Assembly: GCA_019752925.1 (NCBI GenBank)
Contig: JAIELP010000011.1
Coordinates: 41,583-105,582 of the forward strand
DNA: 64,000 nucleotides
From: a bacterium
GTDB taxonomy: Bacteria; Bdellovibrionota; Bdellovibrionia; Bdellovibrionales; Bdellovibrionaceae
Reading direction: 5' to 3'
Under the pieces are notes generated by a model. That model did not search any database, was not told the DNA's origin, and worked only from the letters and a program-made list of their open reading frames with translations. The position numbers and the translations under genes were made by a program. This document shows positions 27,433 to 37,399 of the stretch, one piece after another; positions within the stretch are counted from its first letter, which is position 1, and every line of letters begins with the position of its first letter.

Positions 27433-29540
27433 TATTTTTTCCCTTTCTGACCTAAAGCTTGTAAGTAGGCAATCATGGCAATGATTTCTTTGTTTTCAAT
27501 TTTTTCAGCTACACCTTTTTGCTTAAGGCCCTCTGAAATGACTTTCGCCTGAGCTTCAGCATCCACATCGGCATTTTGCACTTGCTCATCGGTGTATGGT
27601 ACGCCCAAGTTTTTAAGTACATTCAATTTCTTTTTTATCTGCGAGTAATCTATATTCTTTTTTGCCAACCAGTCGTAGGCCGGCATAATAGATTTAGGCT
27701 GAATTTCTCTTGGGTCTAGCATATGACGGTAGTGCCACATATCTGGATATTTCTTTCCCAAACGAGCCAAATCAGGGCCCGTTCTTTTAGAACCCCATTG
27801 ATACGGATGATCGTAAATTGATTCTTCAATGGTAGAAGGATCGCCGTATCGCAATTTTTCATCCACCAGAGGACGAATTTGCTGAGAGTGACATAAATAA
27901 CAGCCCTCACGTACGTATAAATCACGACCTTCCTGCTCCAGCGCCGAAAAAGGTTGAGTTGTGATTTCCGGATTTACATAGCGGTGCACATTCAGTGTTG
28001 GATAAATCTCAATAACTGTTCCCACTAAAACTGCTAGTAAAGCCAGTACCGAGAATACAGTTGCATAACCTTCTAGTAAACGAGGCTGGTTATCTTTAAC
28101 ATTCTCATTTACTAAATTAGCGATGGCGGTATCCGTTAGCGGTGCTTTTTTAGATTTAACAGTTTTTACAATGTTATAAACCATTAATACAAAACCAATG
28201 ATGTATAATAATCCGCCTAAAGCTCTGATCCAATAAAGTGGAATAATACGTACAACAGTTTCAATAAATTCTGGATAAACTAATAAACCATTACTATCTA
28301 CAGCTTTCCACATCAGACCTTGTGTAACACCGGCCACAACCATGGAAACGTAATAAAGAATAATCCCGACTAGTCCTAACCAGAAATGCTGTTCGGCCAG
28401 TTTTTTAGAATACAATTCAGTATTCCATAATTTGGGAACCAAATAATAAAGCATGGCGAAAATCATAAAGCCATTCCAGCCAAGTGCTCCGCCGTGTACG
28501 TGACCCACGATCCAATCTGTGTAATGCCCCAATGCACTCACCGATTTAATTGATAAGAGCGGACCTTCAAATGTGGCCATTCCGTAAAAAGTTAAAGCCG
28601 CAATTAAAAACTTCCACACCGGCTCACTTCGCACCAAATGCCATCGGCCTTTGAATGTTAGTAAACCGTTAATCATGCCACCCCAACTCGGTGCCCATAA
28701 CATAACTGAAAACACCATGCCCAGCGTTTGTAACCAGTCAGGTAAAGATGTGTAAAGTAAGTGATGAGGTCCGGCCCAGATGTAAATAAAAACCAAGGCC
28801 CAGAAGTGAATTATAGAAAGTCTGTATGAATATATCGGTGCATTCAAAATTTTAGGAACGTAGTAATACATCAAACCTAAAAACGGTGTGGTTAAGAAAA
28901 AGGCCACCGCATTATGCCCATACCACCACTGCACTAAGGCATCTTGCATACCGGCCCAAACGGTGTAGCTCTTCATAAAACTAAACGGAATGGCAATAGA
29001 GTTCACTATATGCAAAACCGCCACGGTTAAAATTGTAGCTATGTAAAACCAAATAGCCACATACATGTGTTTTTCACGGCGCTTATAAAGTGTACCAAAA
29101 AAGTTAATCGCAAACACAACCCACACTAATGTAATTAAAATATCAATGGGCCATTCTAGCTCTGCGTACTCCTTACCTTGGGTAAATCCTAAAGGTAAGC
29201 TAATCGCCGCACATAAAATAACTAATTGCCATCCCCAAAAATGGATTCGGCTTAACGTATCGGAAAATAATCTGGTTCTCAGCAATCGCTGAGTGGAATG
29301 ATACATACCTCCAAAAATCGCATTACCCGCAAATGCAAAAATGGCCGCATTTGTGTGGAGCGGGCGCAATCTTCCAAATGTAATCCACTCAAGTCCTCCG
29401 TTTAATGGCCAAAACGCCAGCTGCAGTGCTGCGATAAGACCTACTAAAAATGCAACCCCCGCCCACACCAGCGTGATCATTGCAAATTTTCTTACAATAT
29501 CGTCATCGTAATAGTTAGTTTTGATATCATTGTTGTTCAT
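27432..29540 (-). CDS. ccoNO: cbb3 oxidase fused subunits I and II
   Basis: CcoN core (WWYGHNAVAFFLTTPFLG, HVHGGALGWNG), then a CcoO cytochrome c domain (EGRDLYVREGCYLCHSQQIRPL...RTGPDLARLGKKYPDMWHYRHMLDPREIQPKSIMPAYDWL) in one 702-aa ORF. Confidence 0.93.
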   Translation of the reverse strand: MNNNDIKTNYYDDDIVRKFAMITLVWAGVAFLVGLIAALQLAFWPLNGGLEWITFGRLRPLHTNAAIFAFAGNAIFGGMYHSTQRLLRTRLFSDTLSRIHFWGWQLVILCAAISLPLGFTQGKEYAELEWPIDILITLVWVVFAINFFGTLYKRREKHMYVAIWFYIATILTVAVLHIVNSIAIPFSFMKSYTVWAGMQDALVQWWYGHNAVAFFLTTPFLGLMYYYVPKILNAPIYSYRLSIIHFWALVFIYIWAGPHHLLYTSLPDWLQTLGMVFSVMLWAPSWGGMINGLLTFKGRWHLVRSEPVWKFLIAALTFYGMATFEGPLLSIKSVSALGHYTDWIVGHVHGGALGWNGFMIFAMLYYLVPKLWNTELYSKKLAEQHFWLGLVGIILYYVSMVVAGVTQGLMWKAVDSNGLLVYPEFIETVVRIIPLYWIRALGGLLYIIGFVLMVYNIVKTVKSKKAPLTDTAIANLVNENVKDNQPRLLEGYATVFSVLALLAVLVGTVIEIYPTLNVHRYVNPEITTQPFSALEQEGRDLYVREGCYLCHSQQIRPLVDEKLRYGDPSTIEESIYDHPYQWGSKRTGPDLARLGKKYPDMWHYRHMLDPREIQPKSIMPAYDWLAKKNIDYSQIKKKLNVLKNLGVPYTDEQVQNADVDAEAQAKVISEGLKQKGVAEKIENKEIIAMIAYLQALGQKGKK

Positions 29541-29703
29541 GGTTCTTCCTTTCAGTACCTTTTAAAATATCATCTTTAAGTATGCGAAGGGCCGGAGTAT
29601 CTAAGTCGTTAAATTGTCCGCTCGATAGGGCCCACAAATAAGAAACTACAAATGTAATCGACAAAATAAGTGCAACAGCTACCATAAATAAAATCGTGCT
29701 CAT
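29527..29703 (-). CDS. ccoS: cbb3 oxidase assembly protein CcoS (below ORF-track cutoff)
   Basis: MSTILFMVAVALILSITFVVSYLWALSSGQFNDLDTPALRILKDDILKGTERKNHEQQ (58 aa); ATGA overlap with ccoI stop. Confidence 0.88.
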   Translation of the reverse strand: MSTILFMVAVALILSITFVVSYLWALSSGQFNDLDTPALRILKDDILKGTERKNHEQQ

Positions 29704-31973
29704 TTAAGCCTCCACACCGTGTGCGAAGTAATTAAAAATGAGCTGACTGGCATTAACACAGCTGCAACTAATGGATTGATGTATCCGGCTAATGCTAAAA
29801 GTCCACCGATAGTGTTGTAGAAAATAGCAAAAAGTAAATTAATCTTAACCGTACTTTGAATATTTTTGGATAGGTTGATTATTTCTAAAAGCGCGTGAAG
29901 ATCTTTTTGAGGGGCGTATACATCACTCACTTGCAATGTGGATTCAAAACTTCCTCTAATTGCAAAACTGACGTACGCCTGATTCAACGCTTGTAAGTCA
30001 TTTAAACCATCACCTACAAACAAACATGGATTTTCTTGTTCAATGATTTGTTTTTTTGACTGTGCTGATTGTTCTGCAAATACAAAATTAGGCCTAATCC
30101 CTATTTTTTTTGCGGTTTCCACCGCGCGCACACGTTTATCGCCGGTTAACATCTTCACATCAAAATTCAATTTATAAAATTCATTGACCACATCCGTGGC
30201 TTCTTGACGTAAATTTTCAGTAAAGAATAAATAATTACTGCGTTTCCCATCAATAGAAAAATCGGCCTGAATGGCTCCGTTGCCACCGTCTTCTATGGAT
30301 TTTTTGAGCTGATAATGATGTCCGTTATAATAGGCCTCTACACCGTTTCCTACTTCTTCTTTTACATCTTTAATATCGGCTATATCGGCATCGGACCAAG
30401 ACTCTTTAAGCCCCAGAGCCAGCGGATGTAACGAAGCTTTTTCTAAACCGAGAATAATTGATTTATTTTCTGCAGAAATATTTTCTGGAAAATTATTAAC
30501 CAGCTTAAATTGTGAAGAAGTTAAAGTTCCTGTTTTGTCGAAAATAACTTTTTTTATTTGAGCGAGCTTTTCAAATACGCTTTCAGTTCTTACAAAAAAA
30601 CCATGTTTTGCAGCCTTTTTTAAACCCATACTAAATGCTAAAGGCGTACCAAAAGCCACTGCACAAGGACAGGCTATAGTAATGAGGGCCAAACAACGTT
30701 TAAAAGCTTCAAAGCCAAGAGTTTGATATGTGAAAATAAAAAAAAGAGCCGCTAATGAAAATACCACTAAAGTAAGACGATGTGCGACCACATCACTTAA
30801 GGTTTGGATGGTGTTTTTATCTTTAACATTAGTGTCGATTGTATTCAGGGCTTGCGCCAAATTGCTATGGGTCGCAGTACTCGTAATATAAAGCCTTGCA
30901 TCAACACTCAGTAAACGGCTCCCTGCGGGAACTGCATCTCCTACATGTTTGATTTGTGGATAAACTTCACCTGTTAAAAATGATAAATCAAAAGTTGCAG
31001 AGCTGGAGTCTAAATACGAATCACAGGGTAAGAGTTGATTTCTTTTTAGCATCAGAAGCTGATTTGGATTAATATCTTTAAAATTTGTGTAATGCGAACC
31101 TTTTTGATCTAGTATTTCGTAGGCACTATTGACAAACAAATCATCAAATATATTTTTTCGTAAAAGTTTATCCTGATGTTGACGTAAAAAATATCTAGTA
31201 AGTAAAATTAAAAAAATAAAGCTCGCGCTGGAGTCAAAATAAATATCATCCGAACCCATAACCAGGCTATAGGTGGAAAAAATAAACCCCGCCCAAAGAG
31301 CTACCGTAATCATCATATCCACATTGATTCTTCGTATGAGTAAGCTACCCCATGCTTTTTTATAAAATGGCACCGCCGAATAAAACATCAAAGGTAAGAA
31401 TGTAAAAAACATAATCCATTTAAAAATCAGACCCAAGCTTCCGTCTAAACCGGCGTAAATTGGAACTGCAAATAGCATGGCATTACCCGCCACAGCGCCG
31501 GCCACACCGATGCGCTTGAGCTCATTTCTCTGCTCTAGCTGCTGGGCTTTATCATAATCTGCAGTTTCATTTAATGGAGTGGGCTCATAACCCAATGAAA
31601 CTATGGCGGCACATAGGTCACCTAGCTTAACCTCGGGTTTAGTCTGCACCTCAAGAGTACGTTGGCTATAATTGAGTTTTGAACTTACTATTCCACTAAA
31701 ATAAAGTGGAAAGTCTTCTAAAAGATGAACACATGAAGAACATTGCAATCCTTCAATATAAAACCGGAACTTTTTAAATAGAGGGCAAGTTGAAGAGTTA
31801 AACTGGCTTTCCAGCTCTATTAAATTAAATTTATCCCACTGGCTGGAAGTTAATTTTTTGCTGGCTAACGGAGATACGCCGTCTGTTACCCATGCAGACA
31901 ACAACTCACAGCTCTGACAGCAAAATTTAGCTCCATTTGATACAGGAGCCCGGCAATAGGCACATACTTCCAT
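29700..31973 (-). CDS. ccoI: Copper-type P-type ATPase of cbb3 assembly
   Basis: GLQCSSCVHLLE, TIACPCAVAFGTP, FDKTGTLTSS, GDGLNDLQAL. Confidence 0.9.
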   Translation of the reverse strand: MEVCAYCRAPVSNGAKFCCQSCELLSAWVTDGVSPLASKKLTSSQWDKFNLIELESQFNSSTCPLFKKFRFYIEGLQCSSCVHLLEDFPLYFSGIVSSKLNYSQRTLEVQTKPEVKLGDLCAAIVSLGYEPTPLNETADYDKAQQLEQRNELKRIGVAGAVAGNAMLFAVPIYAGLDGSLGLIFKWIMFFTFLPLMFYSAVPFYKKAWGSLLIRRINVDMMITVALWAGFIFSTYSLVMGSDDIYFDSSASFIFLILLTRYFLRQHQDKLLRKNIFDDLFVNSAYEILDQKGSHYTNFKDINPNQLLMLKRNQLLPCDSYLDSSSATFDLSFLTGEVYPQIKHVGDAVPAGSRLLSVDARLYITSTATHSNLAQALNTIDTNVKDKNTIQTLSDVVAHRLTLVVFSLAALFFIFTYQTLGFEAFKRCLALITIACPCAVAFGTPLAFSMGLKKAAKHGFFVRTESVFEKLAQIKKVIFDKTGTLTSSQFKLVNNFPENISAENKSIILGLEKASLHPLALGLKESWSDADIADIKDVKEEVGNGVEAYYNGHHYQLKKSIEDGGNGAIQADFSIDGKRSNYLFFTENLRQEATDVVNEFYKLNFDVKMLTGDKRVRAVETAKKIGIRPNFVFAEQSAQSKKQIIEQENPCLFVGDGLNDLQALNQAYVSFAIRGSFESTLQVSDVYAPQKDLHALLEIINLSKNIQSTVKINLLFAIFYNTIGGLLALAGYINPLVAAVLMPVSSFLITSHTVWRLK

Positions 31974-32007
31974 GAATGCAGATTAAACAGAATGAACCTA
32001 TTAAAAT

Positions 32008-32021
32008 ATGATGGAGATCAT
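32008..32021. promoter_or_regulatory. FNR-like box ATGAT-GGAG-ATCAT upstream of ccoI operon
   Basis: Perfect 5-bp inverted repeat with 4-nt spacer. Confidence 0.65.
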
Positions 32022-32027
32022 AAACTA

Positions 32028-32726
32028 CTAAGAATTAGCTTTTTCGTTGAGTTTTTCTTCAGATAGAACTGTAAAGTTCTTATAGTTTTGTGAAATAATG
32101 CCTTCTTTTTCAAACAAGGCTAAAGTTCGTATAACAGTTTCCGTGGTGGTTCCGGCCCATTCTGCTATTTCTTTACGCGTCCAGCTGGTACCGCTGAATT
32201 TTTCGTTTAAAAATAACAGGGCATCCGCAATACGTGCCGGTGCGCCTTTATCAATTTGATCCACCCATTTACTTTCAGCACGGTCCAAATCAAGGCTCAG
32301 CTGATTAACCATTTTTAAGCCCAACTCAGGATGACAATTAAACAGCTCAAGCACTTCTTTACGCGGCAAAAAACAAATTTCAGTATCTTCAAGTGCAACT
32401 GCGGAAATATGGTATTCATCACCCTTAAAAAAGGCACGGTACCCTAATAGACCTCCAGCCCCTACTAAATTTAAGGTATGGGCATCACCATCTTCATTAA
32501 GAGACTCTAATTTAACAACTCCACTACGAACTGAAAATAAACCCACAGGTTTATCTCCAGCTCTAAAAATAGATTCACCGGCTTTGTAACGGCAATCAGC
32601 CTTTATGTGACTGATTTGTTCGGATATCTCATCCGAAGTCGAGCACATAAAACCCTTAGACTTAGATTCGCATTTTTCACAATCTGTAGTCGTGTGGTGA
32701 TGACTTTGATTTTGGGATGATTTCAT
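32028..32726 (-). CDS. CRP/FNR-family regulator
   Basis: N-terminal CEKCESKSKGFMC Cys cluster, cNMP fold, HTH WTRKEIAEWAGTTTETVIRTLALFEKEGII. Confidence 0.9.
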   Translation of the reverse strand: MKSSQNQSHHHTTTDCEKCESKSKGFMCSTSDEISEQISHIKADCRYKAGESIFRAGDKPVGLFSVRSGVVKLESLNEDGDAHTLNLVGAGGLLGYRAFFKGDEYHISAVALEDTEICFLPRKEVLELFNCHPELGLKMVNQLSLDLDRAESKWVDQIDKGAPARIADALLFLNEKFSGTSWTRKEIAEWAGTTTETVIRTLALFEKEGIISQNYKNFTVLSEEKLNEKANS

Positions 32727-32775
32727 AACCTCATTCTAACTAATACAGGCCTAAATAGACAACTAATTAGTTAAA

Positions 32776-32967
32776 TTAGGAATCTCTCTGGCAAGTCTTT
32801 ATGCCAAATAGAGAATACAGCGGGCAATAATTCATAAGCGCCGTGCCAATAGCTATAAAACCTACATAGCCCCAAGCTGTTTTGGGTCCCCAAAACACCA
32901 AACTCACCAAAAATAATCCTAAAACCAGTCTAAAAATTTTATCTATATTACCTACATTTTTTGTCAT
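32776..32967 (-). CDS. DUF2892 (YgaP-like) membrane protein
   Basis: MTKNVGNIDKIFRLVLGL...FIAIGTALMNYCPLYSLFGIKTC. Confidence 0.85.
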   Translation of the reverse strand: MTKNVGNIDKIFRLVLGLFLVSLVFWGPKTAWGYVGFIAIGTALMNYCPLYSLFGIKTCQRDS

Positions 32968-32976
32968 AATTTTCTC

Positions 32977-33399
32977 CTATACAAATTTAACTTCAGTTTC
33001 GGTGTCTAAAAATGTTTCTTTAAGCATCATCGTGGCTAAAGAAAACTCATGATCAGAAAAGTGAAATCCCACCTTAGGCAGCTCGATCATTTTAATTTTA
33101 TCAGTTTCAGCCACTTTTTTTAATTCTCTTAAAGCCTTTTTAAAGCTTTGTAGTCGGTCCGCATGGGCCAAACTGTTCGGATGTGGGTTACTGCCTTTTT
33201 CATCTAAAACCAGATGAAAAAACTTTTGCCCTTCCGGCGATGTCCACGCCCACAACTCACCTGTTTTAGGGTGTACGTTATGACAGTAGTGTCTGTAGTC
33301 TCTGGCTAATGATGGCCAATTTTCTTTGAGCGACTTGAGGTACGGACTTGTATAATGCTCGTCCCTTGATACTTCAATTGCAATGTGATTGTTTTTCAT
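32977..33399 (-). CDS. Hypothetical protein
   Basis: 140-aa ORF inside a co-directional run. Confidence 0.5.
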   Translation of the reverse strand: MKNNHIAIEVSRDEHYTSPYLKSLKENWPSLARDYRHYCHNVHPKTGELWAWTSPEGQKFFHLVLDEKGSNPHPNSLAHADRLQSFKKALRELKKVAETDKIKMIELPKVGFHFSDHEFSLATMMLKETFLDTETEVKFV

Positions 33400-33413
33400 T
33401 TTGTCTCCTTTGT

Positions 33414-34793
33414 TTAATCTAAATTAAATTCGTTATCCACCTGAGGAACCGTGCATAGCCACTCAAGCTCCGTGTTAATTCTGTACTGAAGAGCACCCAA
33501 GGAATTCATTTCACCGTGGGTCAAAAAAGTCATGCGTGGAGCTTTTTTAAAATTACGATAAAAACTCATTAGTTCGTTTGAATCTGCATGAGCACTGAGT
33601 GAATCTAATGTTACGATTTCAGCCTCTACATCCACTTCTTTGTGGTGAATTCTTATTTTATTTAAGCCGCCTTTTAAAAGTAGGCCCTTAGTTCCTTGCC
33701 CTTGATAACCAGTAAATAATACAGCGTTTTTGGGGTCTGGAAGTTTGGCACGTAAATGATGAAGTACGCGCCCGCCTTGTAACATTCCGGATGCCGAAAT
33801 TACGATTTTGGGCATATCCGACATACACAACAACATAGACTCATCAGTGGATTCAGAAATTCTGAAATTAACTGGATGAAAAAAATTTTCAGCTAATGGT
33901 TCTTTTTCGTTCAGTTTAAGCTCTGACGGAAACTTAGTGTAGATAACAGAAGCTTTGGTCGCCATCGGACTGTCTAAATAGACCGGCAGTTGAGTGGAAA
34001 TTTTATTTTGCATCTGAAGTTTTTTAATGATGTATAAAATTTCCTGAGTACGCCCCACTGAAAAGGCCGGGATTATAAGCGTACCTTGACGTTTATATAC
34101 ACGCTTAATCAAAGCCGCCAACTCTTCTTCGTCGAGATTTTTAAGATTACGATCACCATAAGTAGATTCAGAAATTAAAAAATCAGTTTCGTAAATTTTT
34201 TCAGGCGGCTTAATAACCTGACTTCTGCCACTTCCAAGATCACCCGTGAATGTTATAATACGGGGCTGTTCGTTATGAGTGTAACGTATTTGAACGCTGG
34301 CTGAACCTAAAATATGCCCATTTCTTATAAATCTGAATGACATCACCTGACCTATATCAATCCATTGATTATACTCGTGCACCGCAAATAAATTAAGAGC
34401 CGACTCTGCATCGTCCTGTGTATACAAAGGCTCAGCGGGAAAATGTTTTCCATGTTTAGTTTCATTGGCAAAGTCTGCATCTTCTTCCTGCAACTTAGCC
34501 GCATCCATAAGTAATATTTTACACAGCTCAAAGCTGGCTTTGGTGCTGTGAATTTTTTTGCGAAAGCCCTCTCTTACCAAGCATGGCAAATAACCAGAAT
34601 GGTCTATATGTGCGTGGGTTAAAATAACGCTATTATATTTTGTGACATCATCCATACCGGCCCAGTTGAGCTCGCGTAAAGCTTTTGGTCCTTGATACAA
34701 CCCACAATCAACTAAGATATGAATACCTTTATGTTCAATTTCATATTTTGATCCAGTTACTGTACCGGCAGCACCTAAAAATTTGATTTTCAT
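33414..34793 (-). CDS. MBL-fold / beta-CASP RNA-processing-type hydrolase
   Basis: FLGAAGTVTGSKYEI, LTHAHIDHSGYLP, FTGDLG, IISASGMLQGGR-type motif (VISASGMLQGGRVLHHL). Confidence 0.9.
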   Translation of the reverse strand: MKIKFLGAAGTVTGSKYEIEHKGIHILVDCGLYQGPKALRELNWAGMDDVTKYNSVILTHAHIDHSGYLPCLVREGFRKKIHSTKASFELCKILLMDAAKLQEEDADFANETKHGKHFPAEPLYTQDDAESALNLFAVHEYNQWIDIGQVMSFRFIRNGHILGSASVQIRYTHNEQPRIITFTGDLGSGRSQVIKPPEKIYETDFLISESTYGDRNLKNLDEEELAALIKRVYKRQGTLIIPAFSVGRTQEILYIIKKLQMQNKISTQLPVYLDSPMATKASVIYTKFPSELKLNEKEPLAENFFHPVNFRISESTDESMLLCMSDMPKIVISASGMLQGGRVLHHLRAKLPDPKNAVLFTGYQGQGTKGLLLKGGLNKIRIHHKEVDVEAEIVTLDSLSAHADSNELMSFYRNFKKAPRMTFLTHGEMNSLGALQYRINTELEWLCTVPQVDNEFNLD

Positions 34794-35191
34794 TTTTTAA
34801 TCCTTTTAGACTTTTCTATTTCCATGACTTCTTCAGCCACTTCTTCCGCCATTATGGCTCCAGCAAAGAGTGCTGTGTACGACCAAAAAAGGGCTGTGCC
34901 GATAATCATCATAAAAATACCAATTATTTTTCCTATATCAGTTATCGGACTTACATCTCCATAACCCACAGTGGTCACCGTAGCTACTGCCCACCAAACA
35001 GTATCAAGCCATGAATTTATTTTTGGATTAATACCTTTTTCAAAGTGGTACAAAAGTGCGCTGGATAACGCGATCAGACTGTTACCTAAAATTGTTAACA
35101 CTATGAAAACAGGCTGCTTTGCCAAATTCCATAGGCGCTTTACGAACAAATCTACACCGACCTGAAAATGGACTTCAATTTTCTTTCTCAT
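34790..35191 (-). CDS. Two-TM potassium channel
   Basis: VTTVGYGDVSP selectivity filter. Confidence 0.88.
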   Translation of the reverse strand: MRKKIEVHFQVGVDLFVKRLWNLAKQPVFIVLTILGNSLIALSSALLYHFEKGINPKINSWLDTVWWAVATVTTVGYGDVSPITDIGKIIGIFMMIIGTALFWSYTALFAGAIMAEEVAEEVMEIEKSKRIKK

Positions 35192-35223
35192 TGAGTCCAG
35201 TTTAATACACTATGAAGCAAGAA

Positions 35224-35243
35224 AATATGATGCCGATCATATT
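35224..35243. promoter_or_regulatory. FNR-like palindrome AATATGAT-GCCG-ATCATATT
   Basis: Perfect 8-bp inverted repeat, 4-nt spacer, between divergent genes. Confidence 0.75.
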
Positions 35244-35285
35244 TATTCGTTTGTTTAACTGAAATACTAATTTTATGGAGGTTCT

Positions 35286-36389
35286 GTGAAATACTTATTT
35301 TTTATACTGATAGCAGCATGTAACACACAAGCAGAGGTTAAACCTTTAATGCAGGAGTTTTATAGTCTTACAGACAAATTACAACCTTATATAATAGATA
35401 AAAAATCTTTTATGGATAGCAAGAATGAAAAAGAAATTGCTAAGGCTTTGTCGGAATTTAATCAAAATACAAAAAAACTTAAAAAAGATAAAATGACACA
35501 AACTGACGACATGAAGTTCCGCGCAAAACTTTTGACTGAAGGACTTGATGAGGCCGACACCGCATTTAAAGACGGCTTTAAGGATTACAGTTACTGGGCT
35601 CTCAAATCTACTTTAAATAATTGTTATAGTTGCCACACTCAAAAAGGTTTAACTCCCACAGCATACAAATTTAGTGAAACCAATACTCATGATTCCTATT
35701 CAAAAGCTGAATTTCTTTTTATTGTCAGAAACTATGCAGAGTCTATTCCATTATTTGAAAACCTGTTAACCGGATATCCGGTCAATAAAAGCTCTGTGGA
35801 AAATATTGAAAGCTCGGCTCAGAAGCTTCTTTTTTACTCAATTCGTGTATCAAGAGACGATATCAAAACTATAGAGATGTTTAACAGAATATTAAAAAAC
35901 AAAGAACTTCCGTCTGGACTGCGTAGCGATTTTTTAGCCTGGAGAAGATATCTCAATATTAGAAAATATAGAGTTAGTGATGATCTCAGCATAACAGATG
36001 AGAAATCTTTAACTGCTTTTATGAATAATCGCGAAAAAATTTCGGAAGAATATAAATACAACAACCAAAGAGCCGCTGCCGACATGGATACTACACATTT
36101 TTTATTCCAATTAATGGAAAAGTCAGACTCTAAAAAAATCAAACCTTCAATATTATATTGGCTGGCAAGTATTGAGCGTTATTACCGCATAAGTATGTTT
36201 GACCAAACAGCCGACAACTATCTTAAAGAGTGTATTGAAAAATACTCGTCCCACAAAATCGCAAAAAAATGTTTAACTCTTTATAAAGAAATTCAAACTC
36301 TTTCATACACAGGAAGCCGGGGCACTGATTTGCCTAAATCTGTAATTAAACAGTTTGAATTATACGAAAGCATGGTCAATAAAAAATGA
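35286..36389 (+). CDS. Periplasmic c-type cytochrome-like protein
   Basis: Signal peptide; NNCYSCHTQKG (CxxCH). Confidence 0.65.
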   Translation: MKYLFFILIAACNTQAEVKPLMQEFYSLTDKLQPYIIDKKSFMDSKNEKEIAKALSEFNQNTKKLKKDKMTQTDDMKFRAKLLTEGLDEADTAFKDGFKDYSYWALKSTLNNCYSCHTQKGLTPTAYKFSETNTHDSYSKAEFLFIVRNYAESIPLFENLLTGYPVNKSSVENIESSAQKLLFYSIRVSRDDIKTIEMFNRILKNKELPSGLRSDFLAWRRYLNIRKYRVSDDLSITDEKSLTAFMNNREKISEEYKYNNQRAAADMDTTHFLFQLMEKSDSKKIKPSILYWLASIERYYRISMFDQTADNYLKECIEKYSSHKIAKKCLTLYKEIQTLSYTGSRGTDLPKSVIKQFELYESMVNKK

Positions 36390-37399
36390 AACTAATATTT
36401 TTCAATACACAAAACTTTGAAGAAATTTCCTTTAAAAATCAATTGCTAAGATCAAAGTTTGCCACTGTTGATTTTCGGAAAGAGACTTTAAATGCCAACA
36501 CAGCCATCTTGTGTAAAGGATATGATGGAGTTATCAGCTTTGTTAATGATAAATTAGATTCCGCATGTTTAAAACTTTTAAAAGAATATGGTATTCAGGC
36601 CATTTTTCTCAGGTCAGCTGGATATAATCATGTCGATGTCAAACAGGCGCATGAGTTGAATTTACCGGTTTACAGAGTACCCGCATATTCGCCTGAAGCT
36701 GTGGCTGAACACAGCGTAGCGCTACTTTTGACATTGAATCGGAAAATTCACAAAGCTTATCAGCGTGTGCGCGAGATGAATTTTTCACTGGAAGGGCTTG
36801 TGGGCTTTAATTTAAAGGGTAAAACAATTGGCATAATCGGAGCCGGCAGAATAGGTAAAGCTTTCGCTGGCATTATGTTAGGGTTCGGTTGCAAGCTGTT
36901 AATACATGAACCTATAATCGATGCTGAATTCGCTGCCAGTATAAATGCTAAATTTGTAAATCTTAATGAGCTGCTTGAAAACTCAGATATAATTTCCATT
37001 CACTGTCCCTTAACACCTGACACTTATCATATGATTAATAGCAAGAACATTAATTTACTCAAAAAAGACAGTATCATTATTAACACCAGCCGTGGCGCAA
37101 TTATTGAAACCAAAGCCTTGATCACAGCGTTAAAAACATCTCATATCGGCGGCGCCGGATTAGACGTTTATGAATTCGAATCTGAATTGTTTTTTGCGGA
37201 TCATTCTTCAGAAATCATCCAGGATGACACAATTGCAAGATTAATGAGTTTTCCTAACGTTCTTATAACTGCACATCAGGGATTTTTAACTAAAGAAGCT
37301 CTGGAAGAAATAAGCAAAACAACTTTATTGAATGTTTTAGATTTTAAATTAAACGGACTGGCCTCGGTATCTGCAAACAGAATTAATAAAACAAGCTAA
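36386..37399 (+). CDS. D-2-hydroxyacid (lactate) dehydrogenase
   Basis: TIGIIGAGRIGKAFAGI, CPLTPDTYHMIN, NTSRGAIIETKAL, GLDVYEFE, TAHQGFLT. Confidence 0.9.
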   Translation: MKLIFFNTQNFEEISFKNQLLRSKFATVDFRKETLNANTAILCKGYDGVISFVNDKLDSACLKLLKEYGIQAIFLRSAGYNHVDVKQAHELNLPVYRVPAYSPEAVAEHSVALLLTLNRKIHKAYQRVREMNFSLEGLVGFNLKGKTIGIIGAGRIGKAFAGIMLGFGCKLLIHEPIIDAEFAASINAKFVNLNELLENSDIISIHCPLTPDTYHMINSKNINLLKKDSIIINTSRGAIIETKALITALKTSHIGGAGLDVYEFESELFFADHSSEIIQDDTIARLMSFPNVLITAHQGFLTKEALEEISKTTLLNVLDFKLNGLASVSANRINKTS

